64,000 bases of DNA from positions 3,596,001-3,660,000 of the forward strand of contig NZ_CP089301.1 of assembly GCF_021227995.1 (NCBI RefSeq), in the 5' to 3' direction. Of the stretch, positions 26,805 through 36,255 are shown in pieces (positions within the stretch are counted from its first letter, which is position 1; every line of letters begins with the position of its first letter). Below the pieces are notes generated by a model. That model saw nothing but the letters and a program-made list of their open reading frames with translations. It was not told the DNA's origin and did not search any database. The translations under genes and the position numbers were made by a program. Origin of the DNA: Novosphingobium kaempferiae (GTDB lineage Bacteria; Pseudomonadota; Alphaproteobacteria; Sphingomonadales; Sphingomonadaceae).

Positions 26805-27303
26805 GGGCGCCCGGACTTTGCCTTCTCATGCATGGATCACGCTGACTGGCGTGGCGACATCGGCTTGAACCGCAGTTCGTCATTGCGAGCGCAGCGAAGC
26901 AATCCACGCGGGTCGTTCGGTGCCGGATTGCTTCGCTGCGCTCGCAATGACGATCCAAGGGTAATGTCACCCGACACTAGCCACTGCATTGGCGCGTGGC
27001 AATTTCGGATCGGTCGGGCGACGCTTCGCTGGGTGAAAACCGACTGTCGGACAATCGTCACGAATGGTCGGAAATAACGCGAAGCAGGTGCAGCATAAAT
27101 CAGCTTAATCGGATGTTCGAAAAGGCAAACATGCCCAAAAATCCGCGGGTTCAACCCTTGATGGTTCCAATTGCAGTCAAATTGACGGAAAAGAAGTGGC
27201 GGCCTACGTGCGGCACGATTCTTGCGCAGGAATCGGTAGAGCCATCTGGCTTAGCGTCAGCGGGAAAACCCGTAACGGCGCCATCTTTTGGAGGAGATGA
27301 CAT
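26805..27303. promoter_or_regulatory. Divergent chvI/pckA intergenic region
   Basis: A 499-base non-coding interval between chvI and pckA. It contains repeat copy 3 at 26878-26952, then an AT-richer stretch (about 27050-27200) that presumably holds the pckA promoter. GGAGGAGATGACAT directly before the TTG at 27304 is a strong ribosome-binding site. I could not assign individual -35/-10 or ChvI boxes with confidence. Confidence 0.5.
26878..26952. repeat. Interspersed palindromic repeat, copy 3 (CGTCATTGCGAG family)
   Basis: CGTCATTGCGAGCGCAGCGA...TCCA (to 26906) and GGATTGCTTCGCTGCGCTCG...TGACG (26925-26952) are inverted copies around an 18-base centre. Closest to the family consensus of the three copies. 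Confidence 0.88.
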
Positions 27304-28917
<1,614 letters not shown>

Positions 28918-28936
28918 GGCTTACCGCTGAATGCAC

Positions 28937-28975
28937 GAAGGGCTCCGGAGGTTCGCCTCCGGAGCCCTTCTGTTT
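28937..28975 (+). terminator. Rho-independent terminator after pckA
   Basis: GAAGGGCTCCGGAGG (28937-28951) pairs with CCTCCGGAGCCCTTC (28956-28970) around the TTCG tetraloop, followed by TGTTTG. Strong stem; lies between convergent pckA and mlaA and may serve both. Confidence 0.9.
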
Positions 28976-28999
28976 GCTTCAGTGCGGGTTAGGTGCCGT

Positions 29000-30052
29000 T
29001 CAGTGCATGGTTGCGGGCGCTGGCTCGGGAGCCGTCGCGGGTGCTTCCGCAGGCGGCGGCGTGGCATCGGTCGGCGTGTCAGGAGCAGTTGCGGGAGCGG
29101 CCTCTTCTGCGGGTTTGGGCTTGCCTGCGGTCTTCATGCCCGGGCCGTAGACCGCCGGAGCATCCGGTACGATGCGGCCATGCAGCGCCTCGATCTCCGC
29201 CTCGCGCTGCTTCAGATACAGCTCGCGGTAGTAGGCGTAAGGGTTGTCCTGCTGGCGGATATCGCGGATCTGCTCGTCGAACGCGGCGCGCTCGCCCAGC
29301 TGGCTGAGGATGGTCGAGGGGATCACGACCTCCGGCTTGTTGAACGGGCTGCCCACGGCGGCGGGGAGCAGCAAGCGGTCCACGGAATCGCCGATGATAT
29401 CGCGCAGCGTCGTCGGGCCGACGATCGGCAGGTAGAAGTAAGGTCCTGGTTTCACGCCATAATAGCCGAGCACATTGGCAAGGCCGTTGGGGCGGTAGGG
29501 CAGGTTGAACGGCTTGCGCTTCGCCATGTCGACGAACCCCGCCGCGCCGATCGTGGTGTTGATCGCGAAGCGCCCCGCCGTCTCGAACGCCTTGCCGGGC
29601 TTCAGTTCCAGCAGGTATGCGACGAAGACCACCGGTTCGCCGAGGTTCGAGAAGAAGTTGCGCAGACCCTGCCGCACCGGCTTGGGCAAGCCCTTGTTGT
29701 AGACCTTGGCGACCGGCTCCAGCACGGCCTTGTCGACGGCCTGCACCGTCTTGAACGACTGTTCGTTGATCCGCTCCAGCGGGTCTTCTGGCGGCGGCGC
29801 CTTGCGCGGCATGACGACGATTTCGGAGCCCGCGCCTGCGGCGGGAGCGGCATCCTGCGCCCCGGCGGCAGGCGCATCTGCGGCGGGTGCTGCCGGAACC
29901 TCGGAAGTCGCGACATCGGGTGATACCGGGATCTGCGGAGCCGCGCCCGCTTCCGTTGCAGGCTGCGAAGTCGGAGCGGTCGTCGCCGGATCAACGGCCT
30001 GCGGAGCCACCGAACTTATCATTACCGCAACGGCGGTGGCCGTAAGGCTCAT
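29000..30052 (-). CDS. mlaA: MlaA/VacJ family outer-membrane lipid asymmetry protein
   Basis: 350 residues. Core MlaA domain (about residues 85-300): DPLERINEQSFKTVQAVDKA, NFFSNLGEPVVFVAYLLELK, AGFVDMAKR, ANVLGYYGVKPGPYFYLPIV and GPTTLRDIIG. It removes phospholipid from the outer leaflet with the Mla system. Flanking Pro/Ala-rich, low-complexity tails are long. The N-terminus is a hydrophobic signal but I see no lipobox Cys, unlike classical MlaA. ATG 30052 with AAGGATC upstream; a GTG at 30148 is less likely. Confidence 0.88.
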   Translation of the reverse strand: MSLTATAVAVMISSVAPQAVDPATTAPTSQPATEAGAAPQIPVSPDVATSEVPAAPAADAPAAGAQDAAPAAGAGSEIVVMPRKAPPPEDPLERINEQSFKTVQAVDKAVLEPVAKVYNKGLPKPVRQGLRNFFSNLGEPVVFVAYLLELKPGKAFETAGRFAINTTIGAAGFVDMAKRKPFNLPYRPNGLANVLGYYGVKPGPYFYLPIVGPTTLRDIIGDSVDRLLLPAAVGSPFNKPEVVIPSTILSQLGERAAFDEQIRDIRQQDNPYAYYRELYLKQREAEIEALHGRIVPDAPAVYGPGMKTAGKPKPAEEAAPATAPDTPTDATPPPAEAPATAPEPAPATMH

Positions 30053-30308
30053 GCACAGATCCTTGCCGGGCGCCCGCACCGGGCGCGCCTCTTTCAACAG
30101 GTTACACCATGGAAACGGCTGGCCCAACCATACTCTAGGTGAATTCACGCGCTAGGCGGCGCTGCCCTATTCGTCAATTGCACGCCATGCATCTCGTCGA
30201 TGCGTGAAGGCAGGTGAACGACGCGTCGGGGTGGACAAATTGGTGCCTTCCGTTCGTCACGGGTTAGGCCCATATTCGATGCCGTCCGCCACAAATGGAG
30301 TGAGGCAC

Positions 30309-30662
30309 ATGGGACTTTTCGACGGCATTCTCGGCCAGGTCAGCGAGCACGCTGACGTGACCAATCTCGCCAACAAGCTGGGCCTCGACCCGAGCGTGGC
30401 CGAAAAGGCGATCGCCGCCCTCGGCATCGCGCATCAGCAGGATGGCGACACCGCAGAACTGGCCGCCGAGCGCAGCGGCCTCGATGTCGGCACCATCCAG
30501 CAGCTCATCACTCAGATCGGCGGCGAAGGTTCGCTGACCCAGTTCGCCAGCGCCATCGCGGCCGATCCCGGCAAGGCCGCCAGCTTCTTCGACAAGGACG
30601 GCGACGGCAGCGTCATCGACGACCTGACCGGCATGGCCAAGGGCCTGTTCGGCAAGAGCTGA
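30309..30662 (+). CDS. Small conserved protein with dockerin-like DxDxDG segment
   Basis: 117 residues, mostly helical, soluble: MGLFDGILGQVSEHADVTNL at the start and a C-terminal segment DKDGDGSVIDDL (95-106) with Asp at 1, 3, 5 and 11 and Ser at 7, as in dockerin/EF-hand-like calcium loops. The pattern resembles the DUF937/YidB group. Function unknown. GGAG lies 8 bases before the ATG. Confidence 0.6.
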   Translation: MGLFDGILGQVSEHADVTNLANKLGLDPSVAEKAIAALGIAHQQDGDTAELAAERSGLDVGTIQQLITQIGGEGSLTQFASAIAADPGKAASFFDKDGDGSVIDDLTGMAKGLFGKS

Positions 30663-30670
30663 GCTTTTGA

Positions 30671-30701
30671 ACGTCGTCCCGGGATCGACCCGGGACGACG
30701 T
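30671..30701. terminator. Bidirectional hairpin between convergent genes
   Basis: ACGTCGTCCCGGG (30671-30683) pairs perfectly with CCCGGGACGACGT (30689-30701) around ATCGA. It sits exactly between the stops of the DxDxDG-protein gene and the DUF885 gene; no U-run on either strand, so termination is inferred from position. Confidence 0.6.
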
Positions 30702-30708
30702 ATCCATT

Positions 30709-32565
30709 TCAGCGCGTCTTGCCCGCGATATATTCGCTGACGTTCTGCGCCAGCACATCCAGCGGCACGTTGCCGCCATCGACCACTGCCTGATCGTAAT
30801 CGCGCAGGTCATAGGCCGCGCCGAGCGCGTCCTGCGCCCGGTTGCGCTGCGCCACGATCTGCGAATGACCCATCTTGTAGCCGCAGGCCTGACCCGGCCA
30901 CGAGCAATAGCGGTCCACCTCGTTGACCACTTCCTCGCGCTTGTTGCCGTTCTTCTCCATGAAGAAGCGCACGGCCTGTTCGCGCGTCCAGCCCTTCGAA
31001 TGGAGCCCGGTATCCACCACCATGCGGCAGGCGCGGAACGCCAGCGATTGTAGGTAGCCGAGCCGTCCGACCGGATCGTCGTCATAGGCGCCAAGTTCGT
31101 CCGCCAACTGCTCTCCATAGAGAGCCCAGCCTTCGGAATAGGCGTTGAACGCGAGGATCGAACGGATCAGCGGCAGGCGGTTGGCGTATTCGCCCTGCCA
31201 GACGTGGCCGGGGATCGCCTCGTGATGGACCAGCGTCGGCAGGTCGTACTTGCGGTGCAGGTCGGTGGTGCGAAGGTTGATCCACATCTTGCCCGGCACG
31301 CTGCCGTCCTTCGAGCCCGCGCCGCCATAGGCGGTCGGCGCACCGGGTTCCTCCGAAAGCGGCAGGCGGCGCACTTCGACATTGCCGGGAACGACCTCGC
31401 GGAAGGCGCGGGGCATCTGCGAACGGATCCAGTCAATGCGCTTCTGGATGAAGGCGAGGATCTCGGTACGACCGGGATCGCCTTCGGAGAACATGAAGCG
31501 CTTGTCCTCGCCGAGCGCGGTCATGCGTGCGCCCACGGTGCCCTGCGTGTAGCCGAGCGACTTCAGGATCGGGTCCATGCGGGCATGGAGATCGGCGAGT
31601 TCCTGAAGTCCGCGCTGGTGGACTTCCTCGGGCGGAACGCGCGTCGTCGTGCTGGCGCGCAGGGCCCAGGCGTAGAACTCCGCGCCGTGCGGACGCTCGC
31701 GCATGCCAGGATCGCCCTTGGCAACGCCGCGCTGACGCTGGAGTTCGGCAAGCTGGCGTTCCAGCGCCGGGACGACTTCGGTGGCGACGATTGTCTTCGC
31801 GTCCGCAGCCCACGTCCCGGTCATCTGCCCCGTTCGCCCGGCGATCGAGGTGACGAGGCTGCCGCCGTCCTTGCGCGCGTCCGCGATCGTGCTCGTCATC
31901 TGCGCGATGGCGCGGTCGAGCAGGAAGTCCGGCGGGACGAGGCCCTTGGCCGCCGCCGCCTCGATCCGGCCACGCTCGCCATCAAGCTGGGCATCGAGTT
32001 GCGAGAGGCGAGCGATCCACGCATCGGCGTCGGCGGGAGCCTTGATCGGGTGATCGGCGTCGAGGAAGCGCGGCGCGTCGAGATAGGCGCCGACGTTCTG
32101 GATGACGACGTAGGGCGTGTTGCGCCAGCCGCCCACGGCGACATCGCCATACGGCATCGCGAAACCTTCGAGCGAGGTGGCGAATGCGCTCTTTACTACG
32201 GCAAGGCTGGTGCGGGTGGAGTGGTCGAGTCCGGTCGTGTCGAACGTTTCCACTTGCGCGAGCGCCTTGCGCAAGGTGGCGGCATAAGCCTGCCGTCCGG
32301 CTTCGGAGCGGTCCTCCATGCGGGCGCGCAGGCCAGCATGTTCGCCGGTGTCGACGCCGAGGCCAGTGGCGGTTTCGGGGACGTGCTCCAGCAGGCTCCA
32401 TGCGATGTTGTCGAGCAGGGCGTCGGCTCCGGTCGAAGCGGTGCTTTGGGCAGCGGCGACGGCGCGCATCGGCATGGCAAGGGTGGCGGTTCCTGCGGCG
32501 AGCAGGTGCAGCGTGCTGCGCCGGGAAATCGAGTGGCCGGAAATCGAGTTGGGGGTGTCTGTCAT
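30709..32565 (-). CDS. DUF885 family protein, Tat-exported putative metallopeptidase
   Basis: 618 residues. The N-terminus has a twin-arginine signal (ISRRSTLHLLAAG then a hydrophobic core ending AVAAAQS). The body matches DUF885: the LVHHEAIPGHVWQGEY segment carries a zinc-peptidase-like HEAIPGH motif, followed by YSEGWALYGEQLADELGAY with the third ligand Glu. Members hydrolyse peptides or are uncharacterised exported enzymes; substrate unknown. It stands alone, divergent from a 70-residue membrane protein. Confidence 0.85.
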   Translation of the reverse strand: MTDTPNSISGHSISRRSTLHLLAAGTATLAMPMRAVAAAQSTASTGADALLDNIAWSLLEHVPETATGLGVDTGEHAGLRARMEDRSEAGRQAYAATLRKALAQVETFDTTGLDHSTRTSLAVVKSAFATSLEGFAMPYGDVAVGGWRNTPYVVIQNVGAYLDAPRFLDADHPIKAPADADAWIARLSQLDAQLDGERGRIEAAAAKGLVPPDFLLDRAIAQMTSTIADARKDGGSLVTSIAGRTGQMTGTWAADAKTIVATEVVPALERQLAELQRQRGVAKGDPGMRERPHGAEFYAWALRASTTTRVPPEEVHQRGLQELADLHARMDPILKSLGYTQGTVGARMTALGEDKRFMFSEGDPGRTEILAFIQKRIDWIRSQMPRAFREVVPGNVEVRRLPLSEEPGAPTAYGGAGSKDGSVPGKMWINLRTTDLHRKYDLPTLVHHEAIPGHVWQGEYANRLPLIRSILAFNAYSEGWALYGEQLADELGAYDDDPVGRLGYLQSLAFRACRMVVDTGLHSKGWTREQAVRFFMEKNGNKREEVVNEVDRYCSWPGQACGYKMGHSQIVAQRNRAQDALGAAYDLRDYDQAVVDGGNVPLDVLAQNVSEYIAGKTR

Positions 32566-32629
32566 GGCCGGACGATGGCGGCGCGACAGGCGGGTGTCAA
32601 ACCGCGCCGGGCTGAGCTAGGACAGCGCC

Positions 32630-32842
32630 ATGGACATCGCGCTCTCGCTTCTCGTGCTGACGGTCATCGCCCTGATCCTGGGCGCCATCGTGCTCTATCG
32701 GCGCGGGGGATATCGCAAGCAGGCGGGGCTGATGCTGGTGCTGGCGGGGGTGATGATCGTCAACATCGTCATCTGGACGCTGCCCAACCGCGAGGGCAAA
32801 TCGCTGTCGAGCGAGGCGAAAAAGGAACAGGCGCCGGAGTGA
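32630..32842 (+). CDS. Small two-helix membrane protein, hypothetical
   Basis: 70 residues: TM1 about 4-23 (ALSLLVLTVIALILGAIVLY), a short basic loop, TM2 about 31-50 (AGLMLVLAGVMIVNIVIWTL) and a charged tail. No recognised domain. The start is 65 bases from the divergent DUF885 gene. Confidence 0.6.
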   Translation: MDIALSLLVLTVIALILGAIVLYRRGGYRKQAGLMLVLAGVMIVNIVIWTLPNREGKSLSSEAKKEQAPE

Positions 32843-32893
32843 TGCTCCGACGCCTGTGTTGATCCGTGACCTATCGATCTCTGGTCCGGCCGG

Positions 32894-33550
32894 TTACTTG
32901 ATCGGGCAATCCGGGGCGAGGCGCATGTCGAGGTAGTTGTCGACCGAGCGCATCAGCTCCGGCGTCTCGTGCTCGAAGAAGTGGTTCGCGCGCGGGATCT
33001 CGTCGTGGTGGATGGTGATGTGCTTCTGCGTGCGCAGCTTGTCGACCAGCTTCTGCACGGCGTTGGGCGTCACCACCGTGTCGCCCGTGCCCTGGATGAT
33101 GATGCCCGAGGCCGGGCAGGGCGCGAGGAACGAGAAGTCGTACATGTTCGCGGGCGGCGCGACCGAGATGAAGCCGCGGATCTCCGGGCGGCGCATAAGC
33201 AGCTGCATGCCGATCAGCGCGCCGAACGAATAGCCCGCGATCCAGGTGGTCGAAGCTTCCGGGTGGATCGACTGCACCCAGTCGAGCGCTGCCGCCGCGT
33301 CGGACAGTTCGCCGATGCCGTTGTCGAAGCTGCCCTGGCTGCGGCCGACGCCGCGGAAGTTGAAGCGCAGGGTCGCGAAGCCGCGCGCCACGAACGTCTT
33401 GTACAGGTGCTGCGTGATGCGGTCGTTCATCGTGCCGCCCGCTTGCGGGTGCGGATGGAGGATCATCGCCACCGGCGCGCGCGGGCGCGTTGCGGGCTGG
33501 AAACGACCTTCGAGACGACCTTCGGGACCGGGGAAGATGACTGCGGGCAT
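32894..33550 (-). CDS. Alpha/beta hydrolase
   Basis: 218 residues. Nucleophile elbow IAGYSFGALIG (Ser), acidic residue in GTGDTVVTP and His in ANHFFEHETPE complete the triad; oxyanion HPHPQAGGTMNDR upstream, typical of the YcjX/CAAX-like osmotin group with HPHP. In many alphaproteobacteria a homologue lies beside the cysteine-desulfurase cluster, as here. Substrate unknown. Confidence 0.88.
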   Translation of the reverse strand: MPAVIFPGPEGRLEGRFQPATRPRAPVAMILHPHPQAGGTMNDRITQHLYKTFVARGFATLRFNFRGVGRSQGSFDNGIGELSDAAAALDWVQSIHPEASTTWIAGYSFGALIGMQLLMRRPEIRGFISVAPPANMYDFSFLAPCPASGIIIQGTGDTVVTPNAVQKLVDKLRTQKHITIHHDEIPRANHFFEHETPELMRSVDNYLDMRLAPDCPIK

Positions 33551-33576
33551 GTGTGTTTGCGGCCTGACCTGTTGAA

Positions 33577-33616
33577 ACTCCCGCGAGTCGCTTTTGCAGC
33601 GACAAGTCGCGGGAGT
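33577..33616. promoter_or_regulatory. Large imperfect hairpin in divergent promoter
   Basis: ACTCCCGCGAGTCGC (33577-33591) pairs with GCGAC (33599-33603), a 3-base bulge (AAG), and TCGCGGGAGT (33607-33616), loop TTTTGCA. It lies between the alpha/beta hydrolase start (33550) and the cysteine desulfurase start (33676). Could be a leader element or protein-binding dyad. Confidence 0.45.
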
Positions 33617-33675
33617 GGAAAAGAGGAAGGTTGGCTATATAGAAATCTTCGTCCTAAAGACAACTTTCACAAACA

Positions 33676-34752
33676 ATGGCCTTTCCGAACATCTATCTCG
33701 ACCACGCGGCGACCACGCCGCTCCTCCCCGCCGCCCGCGAGGCCTGGCTGGAGGGTGCCGCCCTATGGGCCAATCCGTCGAGCCCCCACGCCGCCGGCCG
33801 CGCCGCCCGTGCCGCTCTCGAAGATGCCCGCGCCCGCGTGAAGGCGGCGCTGGGCTGGCAGGGCGAAGTGCTCTTCACTTCGGGTGCGAGCGAGGCGCTG
33901 GCCTTGGGGCTCGGTCGTGCCAAGGCGGAACGGCGACTGGTTTCGGCGGTCGAGCATGACGCCGTGTTTCGCGCGGCACCCGATGCGCAGGTGCTGCCGG
34001 TGGTGGGTGGCGAGGTGGACGGCGATGCGCTGGCTGCGGCGCTGGCTGGGCAGGGCAGGGCTGTCGTCGCGGTGCAGTCGGTGAACTCAGAGACCGGTTC
34101 GGTGCTTCTCGGTGACGGCTTGGTGCCGTTCAGTGCACGGTCCGATGCACTAGTCTCTCGGGTCCGGGAAGGGGGCGGGCTGTTCCTTGCGGATTGCTCG
34201 CAATCGGCGGGAAAGTGGGCTTTGCCGGATGCCGACATGGTGGTCGTTTCGGCGCACAAGCTGGGCGGCCCGGTCGGCATCGGCGCGCTGCTGGTGCGCG
34301 ACTTCGCGATGCTGGAACCGACCGGCGGGCAGGAGCGCGGCTATCGCGCAGGCACCGAAAACCTTCCCGCAGCGCTGGCTTTCGCGGCGGCTCTGGAGGC
34401 CGGAGGGATCGGGCAATGGGCGACCAGTGAGGCGCAGCGTTTGGCGTTCCGGGACCGGCTCCGGGAACATGGTGAAGTGATCCAGCCCGGCGTCCCGTGC
34501 TCGTACATCTTCGCCGTGGCTGCGCCGAAAATCTCGGCGACGGCCATGCTGATCCGCATGGACGCCAAGGGCTTCGCGATCTCGGCAGGCAGCGCCTGTT
34601 CGTCCGGAACGCTGAAACAAAGCCGTGTTCTCAAAGGCTTCGGCATTGGCGAGGATCTGGCCAAACGCACCGTCCGGGTATCCATAGGGTGGAGCACCAC
34701 GCCCGAGGAACTCGACGCTTTCGCCGCCGCCTTGGCCGAGGTGAACGCGTGA
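33676..34752 (+). CDS. Cysteine desulfurase (NifS/IscS type), first copy
   Basis: 358 residues, PLP-dependent, releases sulfur from cysteine. PLP Lys in VVSAHKLGGPVG, catalytic Cys in SAGSACSSGTLKQS; N-terminus IYLDHAATTPLLPAAR. The Cys loop is short, as in class I enzymes. Its TGA overlaps the GTG of the second copy (GTGA), so the pair is coupled. No SufBCD or IscU scaffold is encoded nearby. Confidence 0.94.
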   Translation: MAFPNIYLDHAATTPLLPAAREAWLEGAALWANPSSPHAAGRAARAALEDARARVKAALGWQGEVLFTSGASEALALGLGRAKAERRLVSAVEHDAVFRAAPDAQVLPVVGGEVDGDALAAALAGQGRAVVAVQSVNSETGSVLLGDGLVPFSARSDALVSRVREGGGLFLADCSQSAGKWALPDADMVVVSAHKLGGPVGIGALLVRDFAMLEPTGGQERGYRAGTENLPAALAFAAALEAGGIGQWATSEAQRLAFRDRLREHGEVIQPGVPCSYIFAVAAPKISATAMLIRMDAKGFAISAGSACSSGTLKQSRVLKGFGIGEDLAKRTVRVSIGWSTTPEELDAFAAALAEVNA

Positions 34753-35828
34753 TCTACCTCGATTATCAGGCGACGACACCGCTCGCTCCCGAAGCGCGCG
34801 AGGCGATGCTGCCATGGCTCGGCGGGCCCGAAACGACAGGTTTTGCCAATCCGCACAGCCCGCATCGCCCCGGTCGTGCAGCCGCCGCAGCCGTGGAGGT
34901 AGCGCGTGCGCAGGTCGCCGCATTGCTGCCGCCCGGTGGCCGGGTGATATTCACATCCGGGGCGACCGAAGCGATCAACCTTGCGATCCTCGGCAGCGGC
35001 GCACGCAAGCTGGCCGTCTCAGCGATCGAGCACGCTGCCGTGCTGGATACCGCGCAGGCGCTCGATTCCGGGCTCGCGGTCTTGCCGGTCGACACCGAAG
35101 GGCTCGTCCATGTGGACGTCGCACTGCCCAACGATACCGGCCTTGTCGCCGTGATGCAGGTCAACAACGAGATCGGCACGGTGCAACCGGTAGAGCGCCT
35201 CGCCGCGCGCACACATGCGGCGGGAGCGCTGTTTCTGTGCGATGCGGTGCAGGGCGCGGGCAAGATCACGCCGCCGGCCGACGCCGATCTGATCGCGATC
35301 AGCGCACACAAGCTCTACGGACCCAAGGGCATCGGCGCACTGTGGGTTCGCGATGGGCTCGATCTCGCGCCGCTGATCCGCGGTGGGGGGCAGGAGCAGG
35401 GCCTGCGCTCAGGAACGCTGAGCCCGATGCTCTGCGCCGGTTTCGGGGCTGCGGCGGCTCTCGCCAAGGCGCGGATGGACGAAGATGCGGCGCACGTCGC
35501 GCTGCTTTGGGAATGCGCCCGGACGATCCTCTCGCGCTGGACGCTCAACGGCTCGGCCACCCGGCGCTGGCACGGGAACCTCAATCTGCGCCTGCCGGGG
35601 CTCGATGTCGCCCGTCTGATGTCAGAGTTGCGGGACGTGGCGTTTTCGGCAGGATCGGCCTGTGCCAGCGGGTCGGGCCGCCCCAGCCACGTGCTTCGCG
35701 CTTTGGGTCTTTCGGATAGGGATGCCAAAAGCTCTATCCGTCTGGGATTCGGGCGATATAGTGAACTTCGGGAAGTGGAGGATGCCTGCGCCAGAATAGA
35801 AGCCGCTGCGGCGGCGCAGGGAGTATGA
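34749..35828 (+). CDS. Cysteine desulfurase (NifS/IscS type), second copy
   Basis: 359 residues, paralogue of the preceding gene. N-terminus MIYLDYQATTPLAPEAREAM, PLP Lys in AISAHKLYGPKGIG, catalytic Cys in SAGSACASGSGRPS. Start is GTG overlapping the previous stop by 4 bases. Followed by a ferredoxin start 1 base after its stop codon, so the three genes form one operon. Confidence 0.94.
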   Translation: MIYLDYQATTPLAPEAREAMLPWLGGPETTGFANPHSPHRPGRAAAAAVEVARAQVAALLPPGGRVIFTSGATEAINLAILGSGARKLAVSAIEHAAVLDTAQALDSGLAVLPVDTEGLVHVDVALPNDTGLVAVMQVNNEIGTVQPVERLAARTHAAGALFLCDAVQGAGKITPPADADLIAISAHKLYGPKGIGALWVRDGLDLAPLIRGGGQEQGLRSGTLSPMLCAGFGAAAALAKARMDEDAAHVALLWECARTILSRWTLNGSATRRWHGNLNLRLPGLDVARLMSELRDVAFSAGSACASGSGRPSHVLRALGLSDRDAKSSIRLGFGRYSELREVEDACARIEAAAAAQGV

Positions 35829-35829
35829 C

Positions 35830-36162
35830 TTGGTTGACGTCCTGTTTGTGAATATCGACGGATCGCGGGTGACGGCGCAGGCTGAGCCCGGTTCGCGGCT
35901 GCTGGAAGTCGCGCAGAACGCCGGAATGCCGCTCGAGGGAACGTGCGAGGGGCAGATGGCCTGCTCCACGTGCCACGTCATCATCTCGCCCGACTGGTTC
36001 GACAAGCTCGTCCCCGCGTCCGACGATGAGGAGGACATGCTGGACCTCGCGGCCGGCGTCACGCGTACCAGTCGCCTTTCCTGCCAGATCGAAGTGACCG
36101 AGGCGATGGATGGCATAGCGGTACGCATCCCGGGCGTCGTGCGCGACATGCAGATCGGCTGA
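35830..36162 (+). CDS. fdx: 2Fe-2S ferredoxin (adrenodoxin/Isc type)
   Basis: 110 residues: the cluster ligands are in CEGQMACSTCH (three Cys) plus a fourth in RLSCQIEV, the adrenodoxin/Fdx pattern. Likely supplies electrons for cluster assembly with the upstream desulfurases. Start TTG at 35830, with AGGGAG upstream; the ATG at 35825 is in another frame. Confidence 0.9.
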   Translation: MVDVLFVNIDGSRVTAQAEPGSRLLEVAQNAGMPLEGTCEGQMACSTCHVIISPDWFDKLVPASDDEEDMLDLAAGVTRTSRLSCQIEVTEAMDGIAVRIPGVVRDMQIG

Positions 36163-36255
36163 CGAAGCCGCCTGCTTCGCAAGTGCAATGAATCGCGGAA
36201 AACTTGGCGATGGCCGGTTCCTCTCGGCCTGCGGTGTTGCTAACACGTTCCTATC

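Noticed and set aside
6833..26952. Interspersed palindromes as a CRISPR array
   Set aside because: Only three widely spaced copies with variable centres and no regular spacers.
30052..30148. GTG 30148 as the mlaA start
   Set aside because: It would add 32 residues ahead of the signal sequence; ATG 30052 with AAGGATC upstream fits better.
31204..32862. 552-residue open frame opposite the DUF885 gene
   Set aside because: It is antisense to a protein with Tat signal and HEAIPGH motif and would also cross a small plus-strand gene.
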